This document shows, one piece after another, positions 53,410 through 60,326 of a stretch of DNA of 64,000 nucleotides. The stretch comes from Tepidimicrobium xylanilyticum (GTDB lineage Bacteria; Bacillota; Clostridia; Tissierellales; Tepidimicrobiaceae). The notes beneath the pieces were generated by a model. It was given only the letters and a program-made list of their open reading frames with translations, was not told where the DNA came from and did not search any database. The position numbers were made by a program, and so were the translations under genes. The stretch's first letter is position 1; the number at the start of each line of letters is the position of its first letter. Location of the stretch: contig NZ_FNNG01000001.1 of assembly GCF_900106765.1 (NCBI RefSeq), forward strand, positions 375,774-439,773, given 5' to 3'.

Positions 53410-55218
53410 CTAAATTGTTGGCGAAAGGATTTTGAAGTTATTTACGTCTACAAGGCCTTTGTCGGTGATTTTCCATGTAGGTGATGTGGATAGGGATAAG
53501 AAGGATAGATGCATAAATGGCGCATGGACTTTACATCCTAGATCCTCTCTTGCTATCCTTTCTAGTTCAGCAATTTTTTGGCTCACCTCATGACCACTTA
53601 ATTCATCAGTTATTAATCCACCAACTGGAAGCCTCATATCGGACAAAATCCTTCCATTATTGGCTATAGCAATGCCTCCTCCCAGCTCTATAACCCTGTT
53701 TACTGCTAAGGTCATATCTCTAATATTTGTACCTACTACTAAGATATTATGGGTATCATGAGCTACAGATTCAGCAAAAGCCCCACTCTTCATTCCAAAA
53801 CCCTTTACAAAAGCCTTCCCAATATTGCCAGTCCTACCGTACCTCTCAATACAAGCTATTTCTAAAGTATCAGTAGTAACATCTGGTTGAGCCACTCCAT
53901 TGTAAACCCTTACAGTTTCTTCAGCTTTGCCAGTTAAATTTTGATCTGGAATAAGCTCTATACACCTTACTCTTGCAGTAGTACCTTCTGCCCTTATTTC
54001 CAAATCTCTTTCAGATATAGGCTTAATTTTAACTGAATTCTTAACTTCATCAGGATAAGTATAAGATGGTAAGTCTATTAGCAATTCCCCTTTTGACGCT
54101 ACAAGCTTTCCATCTATAAATACTGCATCTACTACCATTTCTTCTAAATCGCTTATAACAGCTATGTCTGCTATCTTGCCTGGGGCTAATACACCTATAT
54201 CTTCCAATCCAAAGTAAGTAGCTGGATTTATGGTAACCATCTGTATTGCCTCTACTGGATTTACTCCTTCTTTTATAGTCCTTCTAACTATATCATTCAT
54301 ATGACCTGAAGTTTCTAAATCTGCTGCCACCATATCGTCGGAAGCTAGTATACATCTTCTGGAATCCATATTTTCTTCCGTAACAGCTCTAATACATTCG
54401 GCCATATTCCTCTGAGTAGATCCTTCTCTCATGAATAGATAAACTCCCTGGCGAAGTTTTTCCACCGCCTCTTCTTTTGTTGTTGTTTCATGGCAGGAAC
54501 ACTTGCCTCCAGTTGAAATTATATGTGCGGCTAATTCCGCTCCAAATAATTCTGGTGCATTCCCATCCACTACCATGTTCTTAGATTTAGCATACATGGT
54601 TGACGCCAATAGGTCTGTAATTATTTCTGGAGTATTCCTATATACATGTTTTGCATTGCTAAACCCTTGCAATTCTCCTATACCAATTATGTGTTTATAG
54701 TTAAGCAAATCTTCCATATCCTTAGAATTTGTATCATACCCTGCCGTCTCTAAATCTGGACAGTCAGGAGTTAAAGCTGGCACCACTAAATAAACCTTAT
54801 TTGGCACCGAATCTATCTCATCGGCCATCGCCTTCATTCCTACAGGACCTAAGGCATTCCCTATTTCGTGGGGATCTGCAACTAAAGTGGTAGTTCCTGA
54901 TGGAATAGATAGCCTGGAAAATTCAGTAATGGTAAGCATGCTTGATTCAAAATGCATATGGGAATCTATGAAACCAGGTGATAAATACTTGCCTTCCATA
55001 TCTATAACTAAAGTATCAGGTCCAATTAACTTTTTACAATCTCCTACTAAAAGAATGTATTTCCCTTTAATGGCAATGTCTCCTTCGTATATTTCTCTAG
55101 TAATTACATTTATTATCTTTCCATTGTATAGGACTATATCTGCATAATCTTTATCGCCCATTAGTACATCTATTAAATTCCTATACTCCATTGCCATCTT
55201 CGTATACTTAGAATCCAA
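53410..55218 (-). CDS. Adenine deaminase paralogue; candidate 4-aminoimidazole deaminase
   Basis: A 602-residue amidohydrolase of the adenine deaminase family, with IDSHMHFESSM near residue 87, DPHEIGN, GNAPELFG, CSCHETTTKEE and LASDDMV, and the same C-terminal domain as Ade (THNILVVGTN, LPVGGLITDEL). It differs from the neighbouring true ade by a 30-residue N-terminal addition and altered motifs (ASDD for CTDD, no GHGP). It is transcribed directly after the microcompartment shell genes. In the classical xanthine route an aminohydrolase must deaminate 4-aminoimidazole, and this paralogue is the obvious candidate; a second adenine deaminase is the alternative. Start TTG at 55218 has GGGGAGG upstream. 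Confidence 0.8.
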   Translation of the reverse strand: MDSKYTKMAMEYRNLIDVLMGDKDYADIVLYNGKIINVITREIYEGDIAIKGKYILLVGDCKKLIGPDTLVIDMEGKYLSPGFIDSHMHFESSMLTITEFSRLSIPSGTTTLVADPHEIGNALGPVGMKAMADEIDSVPNKVYLVVPALTPDCPDLETAGYDTNSKDMEDLLNYKHIIGIGELQGFSNAKHVYRNTPEIITDLLASTMYAKSKNMVVDGNAPELFGAELAAHIISTGGKCSCHETTTKEEAVEKLRQGVYLFMREGSTQRNMAECIRAVTEENMDSRRCILASDDMVAADLETSGHMNDIVRRTIKEGVNPVEAIQMVTINPATYFGLEDIGVLAPGKIADIAVISDLEEMVVDAVFIDGKLVASKGELLIDLPSYTYPDEVKNSVKIKPISERDLEIRAEGTTARVRCIELIPDQNLTGKAEETVRVYNGVAQPDVTTDTLEIACIERYGRTGNIGKAFVKGFGMKSGAFAESVAHDTHNILVVGTNIRDMTLAVNRVIELGGGIAIANNGRILSDMRLPVGGLITDELSGHEVSQKIAELERIAREDLGCKVHAPFMHLSFLSLSTSPTWKITDKGLVDVNNFKILSPTI

Positions 55219-55240
55219 TCTAAAACCTCCCCTCTTTCTT

Positions 55241-55339
55241 CAATGGACAATTGACAATAATTTAGGTTTAGCTTTTGCGCCACTTAGGCAACCGCAGGTT
55301 GCCCATAATTGTCAACTGTGCATTGTCAATTGTCAATTG
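55241..55339. repeat. Inverted-repeat intergenic element B
   Basis: A 99-base element: left end CAATGGACAATTGACAATAA, right end CATTGTCAATTGTCAATTG, which are reverse complements over most of their length, around a core with a GCAACC-GCAGG-TTGC hairpin. It provides the stop codon and last residues (ITIDN) of the pentameric shell protein gene, so it was inserted into or has grown over that gene's end. Confidence 0.75.
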
Positions 55340-55595
55340 TAATATCATCTACTATTCCTACTATGGCACAGTCGATGGGGGAGTCCATCTTTCTAGCCGC
55401 TATTCTCGAAGCAGTGCCTTTTACATAAAGAACTACCTCTCCTATCCCTGCCCCCACCGTATCTACAGCAATTATGGGTTCACCTATTGGTTTTAGGTCC
55501 ATACTAAGAGGTTGGGTAATCATGAGCTTAGTACCTATTAAGTTTTCATCCTTCCTTGTTGCTACCACCGTTCCTATAACCTTTCCTAAATGCAT
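55326..55595 (-). CDS. BMC pentameric vertex shell protein (EutN/CcmL family)
   Basis: An 89-residue BMC-P protein that caps microcompartment vertices. Family landmarks are MHLGKVIGTVVATRKDENL at the N-terminus, then GTKLMITQP, AVDTVGAGIGEVVLYVKG near residues 43-60 and the acidic end AIVGIVDDITID. It overlaps repeat element B at the 3' end. It is the only vertex protein in the locus. Confidence 0.95.
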   Translation of the reverse strand: MHLGKVIGTVVATRKDENLIGTKLMITQPLSMDLKPIGEPIIAVDTVGAGIGEVVLYVKGTASRIAARKMDSPIDCAIVGIVDDITIDN

Positions 55596-55609
55596 TTATA
55601 ACCCTCCCT

Positions 55610-56359
55610 CTATTTTTCCATCTCTAATCTAATTCCCAATTCCTTAGCCTTATCTTTAGCTAAAGGGGTTATTATGGTACCCTTTCTTATTACTAAAGGA
55701 GCTTTGGAATTATGGTTTAACAAATCCTTTTCAGTAATAACTTTATTATACTGTTTATCTTCTACTTTGTAATCAGGTTGGGATAAATTTTTATTAAGTA
55801 ATTTTTTCCCATGGTCCTGTGTATTTATTTCTACAGCTCCCATCCTTTTAATTTTATCTATTCTTTCCTCGATTAAATCCCTAATTACCTTGTTATTAGA
55901 TGGGCTTCCAAGATAACTTCTTACGGAAGTAAAATCTAAATATACTGGCTTTTCTTTATATAGGAAAGTCCATATAACGTTGGATATAAAGCTATCTACC
56001 ATGCCTAAAGTTACCTTGGAAAGGGTGTTCATGGTAATGTTGACTCCAATTACGGAAGAATGGCTGTTTACAATATCCTCCAATTGGAATATGTCCTCTT
56101 CCCTATATACCTTTATGGGCTTCAAATTATTTATGATATAATCCACATCTAGAATCCTTTCACCCATAAAGGAAAATGCCAAGGAAAAATCTATTCCTTT
56201 TTCTTTAAACCTTTTTAATTCTTCGATTTTCCCTTCCAAATCAATATTGGAGCCAGTAAAAACTATTAATACCTGTTCCTTATTCTTAGCATAACTTTCT
56301 CCGCCAATCCTTCTACTAATGTCCGCCAATACATTTAAGGTAATTTTGTTTTTCACCAT
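55610..56359 (-). CDS. BMC-associated flavoprotein-like protein
   Basis: A 249-residue protein. The N-terminal 170 residues resemble the flavoprotein (PPC decarboxylase/UbiX) fold seen in some microcompartment loci, with VLIVFTGSNIDLEGKIEEL near 28 and the cofactor-region motif NITMNTLSKVTLGMVDSF near 103-120. The last 40 residues (ITEKDLL and GTIITPLAKDKAKELGI) match a C-terminal segment found in several BMC accessory proteins. Its role is unknown: it might bind FMN for the UbiD partner or serve redox inside the shell. It lies 14 bases before the BMC-P gene. Confidence 0.7.
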   Translation of the reverse strand: MVKNKITLNVLADISRRIGGESYAKNKEQVLIVFTGSNIDLEGKIEELKRFKEKGIDFSLAFSFMGERILDVDYIINNLKPIKVYREEDIFQLEDIVNSHSSVIGVNITMNTLSKVTLGMVDSFISNVIWTFLYKEKPVYLDFTSVRSYLGSPSNNKVIRDLIEERIDKIKRMGAVEINTQDHGKKLLNKNLSQPDYKVEDKQYNKVITEKDLLNHNSKAPLVIRKGTIITPLAKDKAKELGIRLEMEK

Positions 56360-56378
56360 TTAATACACCCCAATGGGA

Positions 56379-56657
56379 TTATTCGTATTGCTTCAATATA
56401 ACCCTTTCAACTTCTGAATGGGGTCTTGGTATTACATGAACTGAATGTAATTCTCCAACAGCTCTAGCTGCTTCTGCTCCTGCTTCAACTGCTGCTTTAA
56501 CAGCACCTACATCCCCTCTAACCATTACTGTTACAAGTCCAAAACCTATTTTCTCATAAGCTATTAAAGTAACATTAGCAGCCTTTACCATTGCATCTGC
56601 TGCCTCAATGGAACCCACCAAACCTTTTGTTTCAATTAAACCTAATGCTTGACTCAT
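56379..56657 (-). CDS. BMC hexameric shell protein (BMC-H), 92 aa
   Basis: A single-domain BMC-H facet protein starting [20 protein letters not shown]. It has [20 protein letters not shown] in the middle and [14 protein letters not shown] at the end; these are the canonical BMC-H features, including the PRPH pore-adjacent segment. It lies two bases after the neighbouring BMC-H stop and is one of three BMC-H paralogues here. Confidence 0.96.
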   Translation of the reverse strand: MSQALGLIETKGLVGSIEAADAMVKAANVTLIAYEKIGFGLVTVMVRGDVGAVKAAVEAGAEAARAVGELHSVHVIPRPHSEVERVILKQYE

Positions 56658-56659
56658 AA

Positions 56660-57043
56660 TTATTCCTCCTTATTTGATTTTTTATTTTTATTTTTGTCCT
56701 TTTCTTTTTGCTCTTTTCCTTGCTTTTCTATTTCTTTATTGTTTCCCTTTAAATTACGGGAAAACTTTTCCAGCAACTTATCCACCTCATCATGAGGCCT
56801 TGGTATTACATGGCTAGCAATTACAGTTCCTACTCTGTTTCCTGCTTCCACCCCTGCAGCAACGGCAGCTTTCACAGCAGCTACTTCTCCAGCAATTTGT
56901 ATATTTACCCCTACTGCTTTTCCTACACCGATTACCTTCTCAAACCCTATTAAGGTTACATCAGCAGCTTTGCTAGCCGCATCTAAGGCTGAAACAGCAG
57001 TAGTAAGTCCTAATGCTTCAATAAGTCCTACAGCCATTTGCAT
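56660..57043 (-). CDS. BMC hexameric shell protein (BMC-H) with charged C-terminal tail, 127 aa
   Basis: Residues 1-93 are a normal BMC-H domain ([54 protein letters not shown]). It continues in a 35-residue, Lys/Glu/Asn-rich tail (residues 93-127, for example [17 protein letters not shown]). Tails of this kind are disordered and face one side of the facet; it may recruit cargo or link facets. The BMC-H core also has the inserted loop [11 protein letters not shown], different from its neighbours. Confidence 0.93.
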   Translation of the reverse strand: MQMAVGLIEALGLTTAVSALDAASKAADVTLIGFEKVIGVGKAVGVNIQIAGEVAAVKAAVAAGVEAGNRVGTVIASHVIPRPHDEVDKLLEKFSRNLKGNNKEIEKQGKEQKEKDKNKNKKSNKEE

Positions 57044-57061
57044 TTCTTAAAACCCCCTTTA

Positions 57062-57283
57062 CTAAAGGTTCTTCTTTACCATATCTACTGCCTGGTCTAA
57101 AGTAACCACATTTCCTTTACCGGTGTAATTTTCAACTTGTTTATTTCCCTTAATAAGGTCCTTCAATAACTCAACCTCTCTACTACTTAAATTCCCAAAA
57201 CTACCCTGTTCCCTATAAGGTGTTGAATCTTCCTTGTTTTTAGTAAGGTTGCTCATAACAACCCTAGCTAATGGATTAACCAT
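57062..57283 (-). CDS. Small BMC-locus protein of unknown function, 73 aa
   Basis: A 73-residue polar protein between two BMC-H genes, with good spacing on both sides (18 and 17 bases). It has a helix SSREVELLKDLIKG (about 33-46), a Gly-rich linker and a C-terminal amphipathic helix VVTLDQAVDMVKKNL, similar in character to encapsulation peptides that dock cargo to shell facets. No family is recognised. An adaptor or scaffold role is inference. Confidence 0.7.
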   Translation of the reverse strand: MVNPLARVVMSNLTKNKEDSTPYREQGSFGNLSSREVELLKDLIKGNKQVENYTGKGNVVTLDQAVDMVKKNL

Positions 57284-57300
57284 AATATTTCACCACCATG

Positions 57301-57564
57301 TTAAAATATTTTATCCACTTCGTCATGAGGTCTAGGAATTACGTTTGTGGAAACCACTTCAGCTACTTTGGCTGCTTCTTCCTTTCCGCTTTCAACGGCT
57401 GCCTTAACCGCAGCTACATCTCCTGTTACAACAACAGCCACTAATCCAGAACCTACAAAATGGAAGTCCAATATTTTTACATTAGCAGCCTTCGTCATAG
57501 CATCTGCTGCTTGGATGGCCCCAATTAAAGATCTGGTTTCTACCATTCCAATTGCTTCCTTCAT
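57301..57564 (-). CDS. BMC hexameric shell protein (BMC-H), 87 aa
   Basis: A minimal BMC-H protein starting KEAIGMVETRSLIGAIQAAD, with GSGLVAVVVTGDVAAVKAA in the middle and [14 protein letters not shown] at the end. It is the first shell gene in transcription order, 15 bases after ubiD. With the two other BMC-H paralogues and one BMC-P it could form a complete shell, although no BMC-T trimer gene is visible. Confidence 0.96.
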   Translation of the reverse strand: MKEAIGMVETRSLIGAIQAADAMTKAANVKILDFHFVGSGLVAVVVTGDVAAVKAAVESGKEEAAKVAEVVSTNVIPRPHDEVDKIF

Positions 57565-57579
57565 TTTAACTCACCTTCT

Positions 57580-58932
57580 CTATACCAATTTTGGAAAATA
57601 CTTTCTGATGTCTATGTCCTCATAACCCGGAATTCTAGCTCTCTCAAATCTTTCAGCCACTTCTCCTAAAGGCTTGGTAGCGTCAATTCCCACTTTATCC
57701 GTTACACCTCTTAAATCATGGGATGGTTCTAAAGATGAACCTAATGCTCCAGGCACTATAACAAAATCCTGACTAGCTTGTGCTCTTGTAGTAATAGCCC
57801 ATTCTATATCTTGTAAATCGAATATATCTACATCTCCATCTACTATTACTACCTGTTTTAAGTCTTTATTAGAGCCTAGTGCTGCTAAAATTGCTGATTT
57901 CCCATCTCCATCTTTCTTCTTATTTATGGAGGCAAAAGCGTTAAATCGATAGCCCCCTCCTTCTGTAACATTTACATCTATTACATCGACCTGATTCTTC
58001 AAGTAATTATATAATTCCACTTCCCTTATAAGGCCATTAGACAGGTGTTCCTCTCTACATGGAAATGCAATTTGGAATATGGGATCATTTCTATACATAA
58101 CTCCAGTTATTTCAATGATTGGATGAGGAGCCACCCCGCCATAATATCCCATTAGTTCACCAAAGGGACCTTCCAATTCCCTTCTTCCTGGTACTAATTT
58201 CCCTTCAAGTACTATTTCACAATGAGCTGGCACCAATAAATCTACTGTCTCACAATGCACTAGTTCTAAAGGTTCTCCTCTTAAAGCACTATCAATCTCA
58301 AATTTGTCCACTCCGTAGCTTTCCGAACTAACCTGACTAGCCATCAAGAAAAAGGCATCATATCCGAGAACTATAGCCACTTCCAAAGGCTTATTTTCCT
58401 TTTCCAGTTGGAGGAAATCGTTAGTTAACTTTGGAGAAGCTATTAAAGCAGAAAGTTGATTGCCTCCATTTACCTGTAGTCGCCTTATGGAAGTAAAGTA
58501 CTTTTTAGTTTCTGGATCCTTTACCACCATTACTCCCGCTGTAATAAAACTAGATGAGTCTTTTTCCTGATACTTAGGTATAGGGAACAGCCTTGATAAG
58601 TCGATATTTCTTGTAATTATATTCTCCTTTATAGGACCTTTATCAACTATCTTATAGGGTTTAGGATTAGCTATGGCCTCCATGAATTTAAATAGCCTAT
58701 TGTCATGTTCCATGTGTAATAGCTTATACATTATTTCCCTATTTCCATAAAGGCCTCCTATTCCTCTGACGGTGCTATTTTTAATTTTGGGGAATAGTAT
58801 GGGCTTTTTATTCCTAAAATACTTTAAAACTCCGCCCAATTCATATATGGGGTCTACTTCCCTTTCACAGACTAGAATCTCTCCCATCTGATCTAGCCTT
58901 TCCAAGGTATATCTGAGCATTTGTCTTTCCAA
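57580..58932 (-). CDS. UbiD-family prenyl-FMN decarboxylase; candidate 4-amino-5-imidazolecarboxylate decarboxylase
   Basis: A 450-residue UbiD-family (de)carboxylase that uses prenylated FMN made by UbiX. The catalytic R-E-E region is RRELEGPFGELMGYYGG near residues 250-266; VKDPETKKYFTSIRRLQV near 137 and the C-terminal GSSLEPSHDLRGVTDKVGID are typical. TTG at 58932 follows GGGAGGGG. UbiX precedes it by 15 bases. UbiD enzymes act on aromatic and heteroaromatic acids (pyrrole- and furan-carboxylates), so the amino-imidazole-carboxylate of the xanthine route is chemically suitable. That assignment is inference from context. Confidence 0.9.
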   Translation of the reverse strand: MERQMLRYTLERLDQMGEILVCEREVDPIYELGGVLKYFRNKKPILFPKIKNSTVRGIGGLYGNREIMYKLLHMEHDNRLFKFMEAIANPKPYKIVDKGPIKENIITRNIDLSRLFPIPKYQEKDSSSFITAGVMVVKDPETKKYFTSIRRLQVNGGNQLSALIASPKLTNDFLQLEKENKPLEVAIVLGYDAFFLMASQVSSESYGVDKFEIDSALRGEPLELVHCETVDLLVPAHCEIVLEGKLVPGRRELEGPFGELMGYYGGVAPHPIIEITGVMYRNDPIFQIAFPCREEHLSNGLIREVELYNYLKNQVDVIDVNVTEGGGYRFNAFASINKKKDGDGKSAILAALGSNKDLKQVVIVDGDVDIFDLQDIEWAITTRAQASQDFVIVPGALGSSLEPSHDLRGVTDKVGIDATKPLGEVAERFERARIPGYEDIDIRKYFPKLV

Positions 58933-58947
58933 TAAATCCCCTCCCTT

Positions 58948-59508
58948 CTACAGTCCTTTCCACCTCTTAACCAGATTGTTGTCTATGCCTAATGAATCCA
59001 GTATCCTTCCAGTCATATTTATAACAATATCCTCGATAGTCTCCGGATGATTATAAAATCCAGGGCTAGGAGGAAATATGGTAACTCCTATTCTTGATAA
59101 CTTTAACATGTTTTCTAAATGAATAGGGCTTAAAGGGGTCTCTCTTGGCACTAAAACCAGTTTCCTTTTTTCCTTAATGATCACATCACAAGCTCTAGTA
59201 AGGAGGCTGTCTGTAAAACCATTAGCAATAGATGATAGGGTTTTCATAGAACAAGGCACAACTACCATGCCATCTACCTTAAAGGAACCGCTAGCTATTG
59301 GTGCAGCAAAATTCTTGTTGTCATGGAAATAGGTAGCCATCTTCTTTAATTCATGTAAATCTATTCCACATTCATGCTGAGTAACGAACTCCCCCATGGT
59401 ACTTACCACCAAGTGAGTTTCTATATTCAATTGTTGAAGGGCTTTTAATAGGGATACTGCATAAATTGATCCGCTTCCACCTGATATTCCAACTACTATC
59501 TTCTTCAT
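58948..59508 (-). CDS. ubiX: UbiX-family flavin prenyltransferase
   Basis: A 186-residue flavin prenyltransferase that makes prenyl-FMN for UbiD. Landmarks are VVGISGGSGSIYAVSLLKAL at the N-terminus, IASGSFKVDGMVVVPCSMKT with SIANGFTDSLLTRA near 80-115, and LVPRETPLSPIHLENML near 132-148. ATG at 59508 gives the normal family length; the frame to 59535 runs into repeat element C. The ribosome binding site (AAAGG) is weak, possibly altered by the repeat. Confidence 0.93.
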   Translation of the reverse strand: MKKIVVGISGGSGSIYAVSLLKALQQLNIETHLVVSTMGEFVTQHECGIDLHELKKMATYFHDNKNFAAPIASGSFKVDGMVVVPCSMKTLSSIANGFTDSLLTRACDVIIKEKRKLVLVPRETPLSPIHLENMLKLSRIGVTIFPPSPGFYNHPETIEDIVINMTGRILDSLGIDNNLVKRWKGL

Positions 59509-59525
59509 ATCAAACAACCTTTCTT

Positions 59526-59674
59526 CAATTGACAATTGACAGTTGACAATTACCTAGCCCTAGTTTTCGGATTTTTACAGCAACCTCAAATCACTCTTTA
59601 GACTAAAGAGTTAAACTTTAATAATTATCCGTTTCACACTGTCAACTGTCTAAAATTGTCAATTATCCATTGTC
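59526..59674. repeat. Inverted-repeat intergenic element C
   Basis: A 149-base element with left end CAATTGACAATTGACAGTTG and right end containing CACTGTCAACTGTC and ATTGTCAATTATCCATTG, complementary over much of their length. The core is AT-rich with TTTAGACTAAAG. It fills the gap between ubiX and the cysteine hydrolase gene and belongs to the same family as elements A and B. Confidence 0.72.
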
Positions 59675-59678
59675 TAAA

Positions 59679-60290
59679 CTATTCTACTTTATTCTCTGGA
59701 TCGCCGCCGCCTTCCCATGGGTCTAGGCCTTTTTCCCAAGCATCTATATACTCGTCTACGGTCATAACCTTCGAGAATATGCTTAGGTCTTTAAGTCCAG
59801 CTTGGTGCATTTCTTCAGTTTTTGATGCACAAGCATCGCTTAAAGTAATAACTTTATATGCATAGTATAAAGCATCTGATGCAGAACTTCTAACGCATAC
59901 ATTTGTCCAGGTTCCAGTAACTACTACTGTATCTATCTTTTCCTCTCTTAGGTACAAGTCTAAGTCTGTATGGGCAAAAGCGCTGTGCCTTCTCTTTTGA
60001 ACTATATATTCACCTTTTTCTGGTTTAAGCTCATCTATAAATTCTGAACCCCAAGTCCCTTTTACAGCATGAACTGGTCTAACTTTAAAATCAGCATCAT
60101 TTTCCCTATGAGCTTCTTGTATGTGAATTAGTTGTATGTCATCCTTGCCTTGGGCATTTCTCTCCCTAACCCAGTTCATAAGCTTTTGTAATGTAGGAAT
60201 TATAGTCCTATTGGTTGGGCAATATAATACTCCATCTGGATGAGCAAAATCGTTTAACATATCAATTATTAGTATACCATGTCTTGGCAT
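59679..60290 (-). CDS. Isochorismatase-like cysteine hydrolase; candidate ureidoimidazole-carboxylate amidohydrolase
   Basis: A 203-residue cysteine hydrolase of the isochorismatase/N-carbamoylsarcosine amidase family. The catalytic triad is D10 (LIIDMLNDF), K99 (VQKRRHSAF) and C132 (GTWTNVCVRSSASDA). Family members cleave N-carbamoyl groups to amine, CO2 and ammonia. Next to a hydantoinase-type ring-opening enzyme, the natural role is removal of the carbamoyl (ureido) group, here from 4-ureido-5-imidazolecarboxylate. A nicotinamidase or other amidase role is less likely in this context. ATG at 60290 follows GGAGGAAG. Confidence 0.9.
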   Translation of the reverse strand: MPRHGILIIDMLNDFAHPDGVLYCPTNRTIIPTLQKLMNWVRERNAQGKDDIQLIHIQEAHRENDADFKVRPVHAVKGTWGSEFIDELKPEKGEYIVQKRRHSAFAHTDLDLYLREEKIDTVVVTGTWTNVCVRSSASDALYYAYKVITLSDACASKTEEMHQAGLKDLSIFSKVMTVDEYIDAWEKGLDPWEGGGDPENKVE

Positions 60291-60326
60291 AATTCTTCCT
60301 CCTTTATTATTTACAAATTTTATTTA

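Noticed and set aside
53230-59674. CRISPR array or integron-like repeats
   Set aside because: The short units are degenerate, not evenly spaced, have no unique spacers, and occur as inverted ends of single intergenic elements.
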